In this document: positions 23,501 through 34,073 of the stretch, piece after piece
Layout of the letters: every line of letters begins with the position of its first letter
Position numbering within the stretch: the stretch's first letter is position 1
Assembly: GCF_004210375.1 (NCBI RefSeq)
Contig: NC_134833.1
Span: 145,320,127-145,384,126 of the forward strand
Origin: Tachypleus tridentatus
Taxonomy: Eukaryota > Arthropoda > Merostomata > Xiphosura > Limulidae
Length of the DNA: 64,000 nt
Reading direction: 5' to 3'
Position numbers and translations under genes: made by a program
The notes under the pieces: generated by a model
What the model saw: only the letters and a program-made list of their open reading frames with translations
What the model was told of the DNA's origin: nothing
Databases searched by the model: none

Positions 23501-26500
23501 TAACTTAGACAAATAACATTATTTCCTGCACTGTATAACAGTTACATGTACAGTATTAATACTAATAATACAAGTAGCATCTTGATTACTGCTATGTCTG
23601 TTGCATCCCAGCTGGCGTGATGAGCCTTGGTATCAGGCAAAAGGCCTTGTTGGTACTAGATACAGCAGATATAGCTTAGTTGGCATATTATAAGTTATAA
23701 ATACCTTCTGTCTCTTCCAATAACATCCAGGTAACCAATTGGTGTTGATGCTTCTGGTATATATTTTCCATGGCTTACTTGTTGGGAATAGGCAACCAAT
23801 GAAAGGCGGTCTTTATATGAAAGGTGAACTGCTTTTCCTTCTTTTTCTGTTCAAACAAACGAATGTATCAGCATATTAAGTTGTCATTCAAACAAATGTA
23901 TCAGCATATTAAGTTGTCATTCAAACAAATGTATCAGCATATTAAGTTGTCATTCAAACAAATGTATCAGCATATTAAGTTGTCATTCAAACAAATGTAT
24001 CAGCATATTAAGTTGTCATTCAAACAAATGTATCAGCATATTAAGTTGTCATTCAAACAAATGTATCAGCATATTAAGTTGTCATTCAAACAAATGTATC
24101 AGCATATTAAGTTGTCATTCAAACAAATGTATCAGCATATTAAGTTGTCATTCAAACAAATGTATCAGCATATTAAGTTGTCATTCAAACAAATGTATCA
24201 GCATATTAAGTTGTCATTCAAACAAATGTATCAGCATATTAAGTTGTCATTCAAACAAATGTATCAGCATATTAAGTTGTCATTCAAACAAATGTATCAG
24301 CATATTAAGTTGTCATTCAAACAAATGTATCAGCATATTAAGTTGTCATTCAAACAAATGTATCAGCATATTAAGTTGTCATTCAAACAAATGTATCAGC
24401 ATATTAAGTTGTCATTCAAACAAATGTATCAGCATATTAAGTTGTCATTCAAACAAATGTATCAGCATATTAAGTTGTCATTCAAACAAATGTATCAGCA
24501 TATTAAGTTGTCATTCAAACAAATGTATCAGCATATTAAGTTGTCATTCAAACAAATGTATCAGCATATTAAGTTGTCATTCAAACAAATGTATCAGCAT
24601 ATTAAGCTGTCATTCAAACAAATGTATCAGCATATTAAGTTGTCATTCAAACAAATGTATCAGCATATTAAGTTGTCATTCTCACTTGATATAAGCAACA
24701 TGCATCAGACTTCACAAGTGTAAAAAATCATGCAAGATTTCTTAGCTTTTAATATTGTTAAAACATAAGTACACAAACAAATCAGATAATGAAAATAGAA
24801 TTTAACAATAAAACCTCTCAAACCTTTAGCATTATAATTTGTTTTCTGATAAATAAAAGAAAGCTTTATCAAGTATGCCACACACTGATAAAAAAAAAAA
24901 ATTAAACAAATTGTCAGAACAAAATCAGTTATGATTTACAAGTTTACAGTTAACCATTCTTGTATTAATTTCTGAACTAACAAGTACATCAGTCTGGAAC
25001 TAAGGTTACATATATCATTTTCCCCTCCTCAAAACATTAGTTAAGTGACTTTTGGTCAAATAAGTTACACTCATTGAAATGCAAAAACAAAAACAAACTA
25101 TCAGCAGAAGATAAAAGTTAAGTAAGCAGAAAATAATTTCATTCTGCTTAAGTGAAAGGAAGGAATATAAATACATACAGTACAAGTTGAATCAGAGTAG
25201 CTTATCTAACATGATGTTCAACTGTCAAGATTCATGAAACATAACTATAAACTATTGTAAAGACACAGTAATAAAGCTTCATAAATAGATAATAAAAATA
25301 TGTTCAATCTATTAAATTATGATATCCAATAACCAGATAGTAGGGAGTATGTAGAACATTGAAATAAGTCTTAGAAAAATGCAATGTTGTGACAAATTTT
25401 TTAAAAAATGTTTAATTTGACAACAATATAAAATAACATAAAAAAATGTTAAATAATTTTAATTTAACCATACGTAGGCTTAGGCCTAACAAATCTAATT
25501 AATTTGAAAAAAAATTACAAATAACTAAATTCTGAAAGCGTTGACTCCCATCAAAATATGTTAACAAGTGCCTTTTATCGAGAACTCATGGTGCAGTAAA
25601 CTACAAATGTTGCATTACATGAATGACAGTAACCAAAAAAAGTTTACAAATCTGCAATGATACAGCAATGTGAAGAGAATAACTGTGCATTATATACAAA
25701 TTTAACAAAAGTAATTTCTTTTCAGGGACATTATGCTAATTTATTAAGAATAAAAACCTAAAGACTTGGGTATTTTGACACAATGAAAGACAAAACATTT
25801 TTTGCCGAGTAGTTTTGGTAACACAATTACCATTATCGGGTCTACAACTCTTGTCACTAGCCCTGATGATGGTACCTGCTTTACCAAAACTAGTCACATG
25901 AATGTAATTATAAAAAAATTTATCTTTCATTGTGCAAACCAACATTAGTTCTTGTGTTTTTTAACCTTAATAACATAAAAGCCTTGAATACTTTATTAAA
26001 CTCCAACTAACAAAATGCTTTTAGTCATCTTAAAGATCTAATATCTCACACACAAAACAGCTTCAATAGTTTACAATAAGTTAAGAACAGATAGCTATAG
26101 TGAACTGCTATGGTGCTCATAAGTCAGTTTACATTGTTTTATAGAAACTAGAACATGAACACTTTACATTCAAAGGAGATACAAAAGCTTCTATACAAAT
26201 ATGTAAGTTCAAGATATTGATCACTCTCAAAAAGTCTTTATAAATTAAAATCACCTGACATTTAATAACTTAAATATAAACGTTACAGATGTGCTACAGG
26301 CTCAGGTTTTTAAATTTTCTTAACATACTTAATACGTTAAGAAATACTTAGATAAAAGTAGTCAATCTGTTTATAAAGTGTAAACATCAACAATGCACTT
26401 CACACACACACACAGCATTTTGAAATAATTACTAAAACGTATAAACAATACACATGCATTCATAGAAATCACAGACAATCAGTATTTGTAACTAGAAAGT

Positions 26501-28267
26501 AAATTTCATAACAGTAAAAAATGTTTGTAAGGAAACTTGTTATAAAGAAATGAAACTGAGTCCAATTGGAACTGGAGCCCACCTTTGCTGGCAAGATCCT
26601 TTAACCAACTAAGCAATAATTGGAAACTGAGTTCTGCAAGTCAGTTAAAAACTGAGGGTCCTGCCTACTTTACCTTTATTAATCTATGAAGTGCAATAGC
26701 TTAAATGGTTCAAACATGTCCCCACCAAACAGAATTACATTTCAATCTCTACCAGTTGCAGGTTCCATATTTCAAGACATATTTTAAACCATTCTGGATC
26801 AAATACTGATACCATTATATTACTATAGTTAAAATACGCATACACACACACAACAAGAAATATATTTTTTTTTCTTTCAAAAGCATGCTAAATCATACTG
26901 AAATTAATATTATGATACACACAGACACATGTACTGATGTCTTGCCTTTAAACTCTTATGGTTTCAAAGTCACCACATGTTCTCATATAGGTAAATTACT
27001 GTAGTTTACAAGGAGCTGATACAAAGATCATATTTAAATGTAAAAAATTATTTTTTTCCCTCTGTAATTCATAAGTAAGCATTTCTGGGATAACCCAAAA
27101 TGCAAGACATCAACCACGCCTATTAAAAGCTAGGGAAATACTTATCTAAGACTTGCACAAACCTATGTCAGTAGTATAACATGTAGACCATAGCACAAAA
27201 TCTTTATTTTACCATTAAAACAAGTACCTATATCTCAAAATAATGAGTCACCTGAAATGCCCTGCTGAGTTATATCACCAGCTGTGTGTAAAGTATTTGG
27301 TATACTTCCTTATTGTGTTTACAAATTTTATGTACAATAAGAAATCTATCTTCATTATGTACAAGATGTTGCATTTAACTACATTTTAACAACTATATAA
27401 TGGAAAGTCAATATTTACTATTACTATACACATAGTTGGTTGATACAGTGTATTATAATTTCTCACACTATTGATCTAAAAATTTTAACCAGTTTGTTAA
27501 AACATTAAATAAAGATACATGTTCAACTCTAAATGTGCATGTAAAACATGATATGCAAATAGCTTATTTTAATGGTAAATAGCCTATATAGTGGTATTAA
27601 AAACTTAATAAAATGGTCTTAAGTGAAAATTAATAGTACTATTGTTGGTTTGTGAATATTATAGATAAAACTTAAAATTAATTAGCATACACATCTTTCT
27701 ACACTGTGTTACATAAGGCTAAATTAAAGTTTCCACAAAAACCATAATAAATCAAAACTTTTTATTTTAGTTAATTCTGAGGCGTAATAATAGTAATACT
27801 ACACAACAAATTATTAGGCAATCTAGCCCTAACTCTCAAGTTTAAGCGTAGTCTTATAAGGAGGTATCAGCTTTTAAGTTATTCTTACAGACACACCACC
27901 TATATTAATCAATTTTTGTTTTCAATTGAACTTTATAAAGAATGTATCAGTTTCGTTTATGTTCGTAAAATTCTTATGATTTTTTTGTACGGTTACAATT
28001 CAACTTACAGTTCCACAACTAGTATTAGTTCTGAGTGACAATTTCTGTGTCAGACAGCGTCTGTATAAACTTACCTCGGAAAAAGATTGTCGCTAATTTG
28101 TAAAGATCTCGAAGGTCAAACCCCCAGCTTTCTTTATAATTCCTTTGTATTTCATCAAGACTGTGATTTCTGTTATTGGATGCAACACCTTCCAAATTTT
28201 CATTCGTAGGTATATGCTCAAAATTGCATTCAGCTTGCGTGGAAGCCCAGTTGGTGGGCGCTGCCAT
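11358..28267 (-). CDS. ACBD3: ACBD3 (Golgi resident protein GCP60), 8 coding exons
   Basis: Joining 28075-28267, 23705-23846, 17387-17527, 16550-16663, 15448-15535, 13728-13929, 11998-12282 and 11358-11584 (all minus) gives 1392 nt, 463 codons plus stop, with every junction in phase and GT/AG ends. The protein has an acyl-CoA-binding domain (about residues 48-155), an E/R/K-rich coiled coil (about 146-196), a Q-rich stretch (about 205-260) and a C-terminal GOLD domain (about 297-463) ending VYYTH. Human ACBD3 has the same order, is 528 aa and ends VYYTR; the difference is mostly its longer proline/alanine-rich N-terminus. From family knowledge, ACBD3 is a peripheral Golgi scaffold that binds giantin through the GOLD domain and PI4KB through the Q-rich region. 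The ATG at 28265-28267 is preferred because it has A at -3 and G at +4; the reading frame can be extended upstream only from a GTG. No frame-disrupting change was seen. Confidence 0.95.
11998..12282 (-). CDS. ACBD3: ACBD3 exon 7 (first part of GOLD domain)
   Basis: 285 nt, phase 1 in and 1 out. Encodes [20 protein letters not shown], then [20 protein letters not shown] and [11 protein letters not shown], then an acidic DDDEDEDD loop. These match human GOLD residues almost position for position. The acidic loop is shorter than the human one. Donor GAAGATG|GTGAGT. Confidence 0.95.
12933..12974 (-). CDS. Possible 42-nt cassette exon between ACBD3 exons 6 and 7
   Basis: After a good acceptor (GTATGTTTCCAG) comes a short GC-rich open segment that would encode [14 protein letters not shown] and end at a GTACGC donor. 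It is 42 nt and phase 1 in, phase 1 out, so it could be included or skipped without changing the ACBD3 frame. Its acidic composition fits the linker between the Q-rich and GOLD domains, where human ACBD3 also has an acidic stretch. The donor is not a strong consensus, so this is an inference. Confidence 0.35.
13728..13929 (-). CDS. ACBD3: ACBD3 exon 6 (Q-rich PI4KB-binding segment)
   Basis: 202 nt, phase 0 in and 1 out. Encodes [20 protein letters not shown], nearly identical to the human Q domain, then a Ser/Asn/Asp-rich linker ending STDDETT. In mammals this Q-rich helix pair is the PI4KB contact. Acceptor TCTCTCTAAG|CAAGC, donor ACTACAG|GTCAGT. Confidence 0.93.
14850..15251. repeat. 67-bp tandem array, 6 copies
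   Basis: Six head-to-tail units starting at 14850, 14917, 14984, 15051, 15118 and 15185. Units are essentially identical; the one difference I saw is T to C near 15180. It lies in the ACBD3 intron between exons 5 and 6. The unit has no recognisable motif. The uniformity implies recent expansion or homogenisation. Confidence 0.95.
15448..15535 (-). CDS. ACBD3: ACBD3 exon 5 (start of Q-rich region)
   Basis: 88 nt, phase 2 in and 0 out. Encodes [20 protein letters not shown] followed by [10 protein letters not shown], corresponding to human [25 protein letters not shown]. Donor CCAGAACAG|GTAAGC. The 67-bp array at 14850-15251 lies in the intron about 200 bases downstream of this donor. Confidence 0.92.
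16550..16663 (-). CDS. ACBD3: ACBD3 exon 4 (charged coiled coil)
   Basis: 114 nt, phase 2 in and 2 out. Almost wholly Glu/Arg/Lys/Gln, as expected for the charged-residue region of ACBD3. The donor is AAAG|GTTATT, a weak match to consensus, so an alternative donor cannot be excluded; the phase to exon 5 is correct with this one. Confidence 0.85.
16866..16975 (+). repeat. Second family of CTGAAGA-stem-GAAAG terminal repeat
   Basis: Starts CCTGAAGA, followed by a GAAAG...CTTTC helix and GAAAGC, then a tail containing ACTTGAACCTA and a TCATGA end. The tail matches 37156-37245, so this is a dispersed repeat. The layout parallels the Penelope-like termini, but with a different helix sequence. It lies in the ACBD3 intron between exons 3 and 4. 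Confidence 0.5.
17387..17527 (-). CDS. ACBD3: ACBD3 exon 3 (end of ACB domain)
   Basis: 141 nt, phase 2 in and 2 out. Encodes [19 protein letters not shown] and the following [20 protein letters not shown], the last helix of the acyl-CoA-binding domain and the start of the charged coiled coil. The human counterpart reads [22 protein letters not shown]. Donor CTGAA|GTGAGT is strong. Confidence 0.93.
18064..18090 (-). ncRNA. Hammerhead-like motif in Penelope-like terminus (A, 3' end)
   Basis: Minus strand reads CTGAAGA, a GACC...GGTT helix, then GAAAC. The order matches the conserved strands of a hammerhead ribozyme core flanking stem II. Penelope-like elements are known to carry hammerhead motifs. 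One extra U precedes the helix and I could not fold stems I and III, so activity is not claimed. Confidence 0.4.
19810..19836 (+). ncRNA. Hammerhead-like motif in Penelope-like terminus (A, inverted piece)
   Basis: Plus strand reads CTGAAGA, GACC...GGTC, then AAAAC where the other copies have GAAAC. The core G is therefore mutated, and this copy is probably inactive if the motif is a ribozyme. Confidence 0.35.
20610..21080 (+). pseudogene. hAT-type transposase fragment
   Basis: Plus-strand fragments read [20 protein letters not shown] and, in another frame, [17 protein letters not shown]. This resembles the region around the RWLS motif in domesticated or degenerate hAT transposases (ZNF862/KIAA1586 type). 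It is broken by stops and lies in the ACBD3 intron between exons 2 and 3. The family call is by eye and tentative. Confidence 0.35.
23705..23846 (-). CDS. ACBD3: ACBD3 exon 2 (core of ACB domain)
   Basis: 142 nt, phase 1 in and phase 2 out. It encodes the middle of the acyl-CoA-binding domain, including [20 protein letters not shown] and a [10 protein letters not shown] segment that matches the family's GFFDVLGNDR. The acceptor is TTTGAACAG|AAAAAG and the donor AGAAG|GTATTT. The acceptor's pyrimidine tract is the edge of the 33-bp tandem array at 23863-24681, so the splice site and the repeat share sequence. Confidence 0.93.
23863..24681. repeat. 33-bp tandem array, about 25 copies, at ACBD3 exon 2 acceptor
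   Basis: Twenty-four full units and one partial unit of 33 bp, almost identical; the exception I saw is T to C at 24607. The period is a multiple of three, so the plus strand is an open frame repeating [11 protein letters not shown], but nothing else suggests that it is translated. It lies in the ACBD3 intron upstream of exon 2 and merges into that exon's acceptor at 23847. On the minus (transcribed) strand each unit has a CTGAT branch-point-like motif and a TTTGTTTG tract and lacks AG. Confidence 0.95.
25811..25890. repeat. Inverted repeat with CTGATGATGGT arms
   Basis: Arms at 25811-25842 and 25861-25890 are imperfect inverted copies; the right arm reads CCCTGATGATGGTACC ... TTACCAAAACT. 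Each arm has an internal GGTA/TACC helix after CTGATGA, again resembling a hammerhead strand order but with AAAAC instead of GAAAC. It lies in ACBD3 intron 1. Confidence 0.5.
26570..26650 (-). repeat. tRNA-like repeat, possible SINE head
   Basis: On the minus strand GCTTAGTTGGTTAAAGG fits a tRNA A-box/D-arm, and CAGTTCCAATTGG is a plausible decayed B-box 40 bases later. The anticodon-loop region contains GCC. No cloverleaf could be closed, so this is a degenerate repeat rather than a tRNA gene. Confidence 0.35.
28075..28267 (-). CDS. ACBD3: ACBD3 exon 1 (start codon, N-terminus of ACB domain)
   Basis: Starts [10 protein letters not shown] and ends in the first helix of the acyl-CoA-binding domain ([17 protein letters not shown]). 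The donor reads CGAG|GTAAGT and leaves one nucleotide (G), which exon 2 completes as Gly. The N-terminal leader of about 47 residues is polar and unlike the proline/alanine-rich human leader, so only the last part of this exon is conserved. I cannot place a promoter; no TATA box was evident just upstream. Confidence 0.93.
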
Positions 28268-28289
28268 GTTAAAAATTACCTTAGCCACG

Positions 28290-29162
28290 TCCTCGGTGGA
28301 CTCAAAAACAAAATCCCAGCGACTCCAAAGTGACTTTCGATTTCAAATGAACTAAAATGAATTTTTTTTAAGAAATCGGTCTCAAATCAAATTTATTTGA
28401 AGTAAACATTTTATGAAAATATAAATAGTGATTACTAAATACAAATATTAAAAACAGAATATTTCAAGTGTTTTATATTACTATTAATTACTTGTCTCTT
28501 ATCAGTCATTCCTCGGTGTTTGCAATTTTTAAAAGCGTACCCTCGTAGTTTAATGTGCTAACTAAATGTTTCGTTTTTAGAAAATTTACAAGAGTTTGTT
28601 GATTTAAATATTATGTCTAATGCATAACATCTTTTCAGCTGTAGGTTAATTTTACATAAAATTGTATTTTTCAAACGCCACAGAAATCTTTTTACTTTTA
28701 TCCTAACCTAAACTGCGAACACTTTAATTTACTTTCATTACTCTATTTTAATCTTTAAGCATATAGTTCAAGAAAATTAAACACCTGGGTAAAGTAAGTA
28801 TAAATCTTCAGGCTTTACAGATTTTTTTTTAAAGAATTCTTAACAGAATTTAAAAATCCCTGAGCACTTTGGTTCCATAAATATCACGGAGTTTAAAACT
28901 TTCGTGTAAATTTCTAGTATTTTACTAGAACGATAATAGATTTTAATGATTAGTATGATTGTATAAAAATGTGTTTTGCACGAACCTGTCGGTAAATATA
29001 TAATTTTTTGCGAATATTGCGTGAATAAGGCTACAAAAATCGTTTTATTGTGGACTATATTTTTAACTTTTTTAATGTTTATGTTTGCTTGACAGAGGTA
29101 TTATGTTAGTATGTCACGATGACGCAATATCCAGATATTTCCTGAAAGTTAAGGTTTCTAGA
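28290..29162. other. Upstream of ACBD3; no gene seen
   Basis: Should contain the ACBD3 promoter and 5' UTR on the minus strand, but I see no TATA box or other defined element. Confidence 0.5.
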
Positions 29163-30058
29163 GAATATAAATGTTAAGCATAATATATAGAGATAAGAAT
29201 GCACTGTATCATAACACTTCGAGACAGCATGGGACCTACTGGTCCATCTCAGCTATCCATCCTCTAAACTGAAACTGTCATTAAATAAATTAAAATACAT
29301 ACATGTTAAAGCCAGCCCTTATTATTCCTGCACTTCTCATAATTTATCTTAAACTCACTTAAACTTACTGCCTCCACAACATCCAAGGGCAGCCCATCCT
29401 AAAGGTCAATCACTCTATTAGAAAAATAAAACTGTGTAAAGATGACTCCCAAACTGCTAAAATTTATACTGATGTCCCATAGTCCTGCTATTATTAATAT
29501 TAAGTATGCAAAAATACGATGAACCAACAATATTAATTTCCTTTACAATCTTAAACACCTCAGTCAGATCCCTCCTAACTTTTCCTTTTTCAAGAGAAAA
29601 GAGTTTGAAAGAATATAAATGTTAAGCATAATATATAGAGATAAGAATGCACTGTATCATAACACTTCGAGACAGCATGGGACCTACTGGTCCATCTCAG
29701 CTATCCATCCTCTAAACTGAAACTGTCATTAAATAAATTAAAATACATACATGTTAAAGCCAGCCCTTATTATTCCTGCACTTCTCATAATTTATCTTAA
29801 ACTCACTTAAACTTACTGCCTCCACAACATCCAAGGGCAGCCCATCCTAAAGGTCAATCACTCTATTAGAAAAATAAAACTGTCTAAAGATGACTCCCAA
29901 ACTGCTAAAATTTATACTGATGTCCCATAGTCCTGCTATTATTAATATTAAGTATGCAAAAATACGATGAACCAACAATATTAATTTCCTTTACAATCTT
30001 AAACACCTCAGTCAGATCCCTCCTAACTTTTCCTTTTTCAAGAGAAAAGAGTTTGAAA
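29163..30058. repeat. 448-bp tandem duplication of a CR1 3' end
   Basis: Units 29163-29610 and 29611-30058 are almost identical; the one difference I found is G to C near 29435 versus 29885. The unit is the 3' end of the CR1-like LINE that continues to 31310. Confidence 0.93.
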
Positions 30059-31310
30059 GATTTAAAACTCTTCTCGTATAACAACCTGTCCATCTCAGGC
30101 ACCATTCTAGTAACCTTTTCCTGAAAGCTTTACAAAAATTTAATGTCCTTTCTAAGGTAAGGGACCCGAGACTGAACACAATATTCCAAATATGGCCTAA
30201 CCAGTGACCTATACAATGAAATTATAACCTCATTAAACTTGTATTCAATATTCCTGTAGATACGATATAACAACATATTTACCCTACCACTAGCAACAAC
30301 AGACTGCTTGAATAGCTTTAAAGATTTATCAAATATTACATCAAGATCCCTTTCTTTTATCTCACTATTAATGTTATTCAAATCATGATAACCCACATAC
30401 ATTATTTCGCATTTATAATGATTAAAATCCATCTGTGATTTATTTGCCCTACTCATTAAACGATATAATTTTCTTTTAAATCAGCAACATACTCTTCGCA
30501 GCTAGCAATACCCAGGACCTTAATATGATTTACAAATTTAAGTAATTTCTTGACCTTTCTTTCAAGTATGTCGCTGATGTAAACTAAAAAAAAGCAAAGG
30601 ATCTATAACTGAACCTTAATGTATATCACTTGTGACATTAATCCAGTTTGACTGTATTCCATTTATAACAACACTCTGCTTTTATCCATCCAGCCACTCT
30701 TCTACCAAATTAACTAACGTTAGTGAAATCATATTGATTTTCCAACAGAATTCTAAACTTTTTAAATGAATTTGCAAACCATCATTTATCAAACTTTTTT
30801 CACAACTGCTGTTAGGATAGTAAGCCTACAATTACTAGGACAATTGTTATCACCGTCTTTGAGAAGAGGAGTAACATTAGCCAACTTCCAATCATCTGAC
30901 ACCTGGCCACTATCCAAGGATTGACAGAAAAAAACAACAGCAACTGGCTCACATATCTAGTACTTAATCTCCTTTCAAATCATTAGAAAAGTACTATTTG
31001 GCCAAGGAGCATTATCATCCTTTAAACTTCTCAGCACAGAATTAATGCAATAATCTTGTTTGATCTCGTTTCCATCTCTAAAATGTTCAAAACGTGAAAT
31101 ACTTAGTAATTTTTTGTAAGTAAAAACCGAAGAAAAGCAGAATCGTATAATCCAGCCACCTCATAATCATTACACATAGCCTTACTTTATGATCCCTCAA
31201 AGGTCCTATTTCCATCTTCACATTTTGTTTACCCTTAATATATTTAAAGACGTCCTTGCTGTTAATTTTTACATTTTCAGCCAACCTTTTATCAAACATC
31301 CTTTTTGATT
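29611..31310 (-). mobile_element. CR1-type LINE, 5'-truncated and degenerate
   Basis: Minus-strand fragments in order: LAENVKINSKDVFKYIKGKQ (about 31270), SDDWKLANVTPLLKDGDNNC (about 30880), QMDFNHYKCEIMYVG (about 30420), then LYRSLVRPYLEYCVQS (about 30190) and the C-terminal end near 29905. This matches the CR1/L2 reverse transcriptase order. The FADD-type palm motif is not recognisable, and stops are frequent. No endonuclease domain is present in the window. Confidence 0.82.
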
Positions 31311-32448
31311 TGTTTCATTAACTTTGTTGATATTCTAAATCTTCTGTCATACCACTATATTCAAATTACTTTAATTCATCATTTATATTTTTTGTGTGTC
31401 AATCAGATATTTTGTTTGCAGCTACTCTTTCTTTCTATAAGGAATATGTTTACCTTGAATATTTAAAAAATTATTTGACCAAAAATTCCAAATCTAATCA
31501 GTTTATCCAAATAACTCATCTGTTCAGTTCGCAACAGGTAATTTTGTCGCATCCCTTCAAAATCTGCTTTTAAGAAATTTGTAGAGAAATCTCATTATTC
31601 CTTATCCCCATATGTAACAAAATATTGAACTTAATGAAGCAGAATCAGTGAAATAAGAGTTTATAAGTTATTTAATTCATTGTAAGGTAAGATTTCGATA
31701 AAGAAAGTCAGTACAATTGTTCCTAGCAATCAAATTAACGATTAGTTCAGTATGTTTATTATCGACTTTATTAACCAGAAAATTCTGCAAGTATGTATAT
31801 AAGTAAGTTGAGTATAGATATATATATATATTAGTTGTAAAGCATCTGTTGAAAAGTTTATTTGTAAAGTTAAGTCTACTAGTCATTTTAGTCTGAAGCA
31901 AAGAAAATTAATTTATCATTATTACGTGGACTGGACTGGATTATTTTTAACCCAAAAGAGTAAATACCATACCAAGTCATTGAAAACATCTTACAAACAC
32001 GTAGGTTCCTGTCGAAGCATCTATGCGTGTTCCAAAGCTAGTCAATATTTACAAAGAGGGGGAACATGTCATTTTCGATATGCAATACAATAAGTACTAG
32101 GTAAATATTGATTTTTATTCAAAAGATTAAGTTCACTTTTAAAGGAAAAACTAAAGTATTGACTATCAGACAAACTAACATTTTATGAAAATCTCAAATC
32201 AAAATAAGATGGAAATTCATCCCAAAGATAATTAGTATCTGATTCACTTTATACCTATTTTGATATTCTTTTCCTTCCTTTATGGGAGATAGAGTCGGCC
32301 CCATGATCAAAATTAATTTAAAGAATCTTCTATTTTGTATTATAGGCTATGTTTTTAATACCTTTTAATATAATTTAGTATTTGTGTGAGGTATAGAATT
32401 TCTGTGAGAAGTTAGACGTTTGTAGAAACTCGAAGTTTTCTATACTAT
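31311..32448. other. No gene seen
   Basis: AT-rich; the minus-strand open frame 31677-31901 is low-complexity and has no exon context. Confidence 0.6.
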
Positions 32449-32700
32449 ACACCAGTGGTTAGCGAACTCGGACTGTGAATTCAATGTTTGGAATTCGTTT
32501 CCCGTTGCTTCAAAATTATTTTTCCAAACTTTGGGTCTGTGGTTTCACTATAAAAGAGAGAAAGTGTATGTGTAACTATCTGTTAAGACAAGTATCATGC
32601 ACAAGACATAAGCTTTTCTTCTGTGATTATTTTGATTTAATCTTGGATGTTGGTTCTGGATGGAGATTATTTGTCAAATACAGGAACTCCTAGTGTACAT
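32449..32700 (+). repeat. tRNA-like dispersed repeat, low confidence
   Basis: CAGTGGTTAGCGAACTCGG resembles a D-arm and A-box, followed by ACTGTGAATT at the anticodon position and GGAATTCGTTTCCC as a possible B-box. The stretch to 32700 has an open frame of 72 codons with no recognisable domain; I regard it as part of the repeat or unique sequence. Confidence 0.35.
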
Positions 32701-32915
32701 ATACAGCTGTTTTTGATTTTGAACTACTCACCACAAGGGATACAGACAAACAGTAACGTTTGTCATAATGACGTTTTTGACTAAAATCCTGAGCTTGTCA
32801 GCTGCATCGAGTCTTGAACACTGAATCCTTTAATTTCTCGTACGGCATCATAAGACTGTGGTTGCTTTCTCTCAAAATCGATAAAAAACAGGCTTCAAGT
32901 GCCCGATCTTTGCAA

Positions 32916-32934
32916 CACACACACACACACACAA
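32916..32934. repeat. (CA)n microsatellite
   Basis: About nine CA units. A similar short run lies near 26402-26415, and a (TA) run near 45036-45056. Confidence 0.9.
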
Positions 32935-33180
32935 ATTCAATTTCTTTCTCGTAGTCTCAGTTAGGCTATCTTACAAAGCCACTTAAAACTTTCAAACCAT
33001 ACATGATACAGTATTATTATGTACAACCCAACTTTATTATTATACTTCTAATTTAAAAATATCTATGATACAGAAATAAAGGCGAAATATAAATATTGCT
33101 ATGAAAGTCATGGCGCATAAATTAAATTTTTGTCTTGTTGCTTATACCCAATATCATTTGCAATAACTGTAAGAAAATGT

Positions 33181-33290
33181 ATCTCAGGCCGGCTGGTAAC
33201 ACTTTTACTAATAAAGCAGAGAACAGAGTTTCGACCTTCTTAGGTCATCTTCAAGTTAATAAAGAGGAAAATGTCATAAAACTGAGAGAA
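33181..33290 (-). mobile_element. Penelope-like terminus, solo
   Basis: Contains the terminal sequence family seen at 18008-18100 (ATCTCAGG end, TTACTAATAAAG middle) and a motif at 33228-33255 reading on the minus strand CTTGAAGATGACC...GGTCGAAAC. No coding body is attached. Confidence 0.6.
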
Positions 33291-33385
33291 GTCACTATTA
33301 CCACCATTTTTTAAAAATAAATTTATATATATATATAGCAATTCGAAATCAAATAAATAGTGCTAAAAGTTATTTTAAAGAGAAA

Positions 33386-33446
33386 AACCACATAGGGTTA
33401 TCTTCTGTGTCCACCAAAGGGAAATGAACCTCAGATTTAGTGTTGG
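33386..33446 (-). mobile_element. SINE-3 fragment, diverged
   Basis: CACATAGGGTTATCTTCTG and the following GGGAAATGAACCTCAG resemble the SINE-3 copies at 48564 and 46669, with many substitutions and no ends visible. Confidence 0.45.
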
Positions 33447-33810
33447 AAGTTCTCAGAATTACTAAAAGTGAAGTAGTACTGACGAACTGTAATTGTTTTC
33501 AACAATAATCACACTAAACTACAGATAACAAGTTCCATTGTAAACAAAACATACCTTCACAGTGACGTATTTTAAAATGCTATTTTTATATGCATCTGAT
33601 TTAAAATCCCTGATGGACAAATTAAACAGAATGTGGAAAAATCGTGTGCTTTTGCATTATGTGTTGTAAACCACAAAGTACATGATGGACTATCTATAAC
33701 TCCAAAGACTGAGAGTTTAACTACTGGAAAGCAAATAGCATCCAGTTTGATGTGATTTTAATCACTAATTATACATTTAAATGTTTCACTGCTACGCCGG
33801 ATTTCAACAC

Positions 33811-34073
33811 TAAGGTTTGGTTTTAAAATTTTCGCGCAAAGCAACGCGAAGGCTTTCTGCTCTAGCCATCCCTAATTTAGCAGTGTAAGACTAGAGGGAA
33901 GGAAGTTAGTTATCACAACCCGTCGCCAATTCTCAGGCTACTCTTTCATCAATGAGTAGTGGGATTGAAACATTATAACACCCCCACGGCTGAAATGGCG
34001 AGCATGTTTGGTGTAACGGGGATTCGAATTCGCGACCCTCGGATTATGAGTCGAGTACGTTAACCATCTGACC
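33811..34073 (-). mobile_element. SINE-1 copy, head slightly truncated
   Basis: Minus-strand copy; it lacks the terminal GCCGGGCC. Possible 10-bp target duplication ATTTYAACACT at 33800-33810 and 34074-34083. Confidence 0.85.

Noticed and set aside
23824..24723. 299-codon open frame on the plus strand
   Set aside because: It is the 33-bp tandem array read in frame; the period is divisible by three and has no stop. It is antisense to an ACBD3 intron and ends outside the array within a few codons. No coding support.
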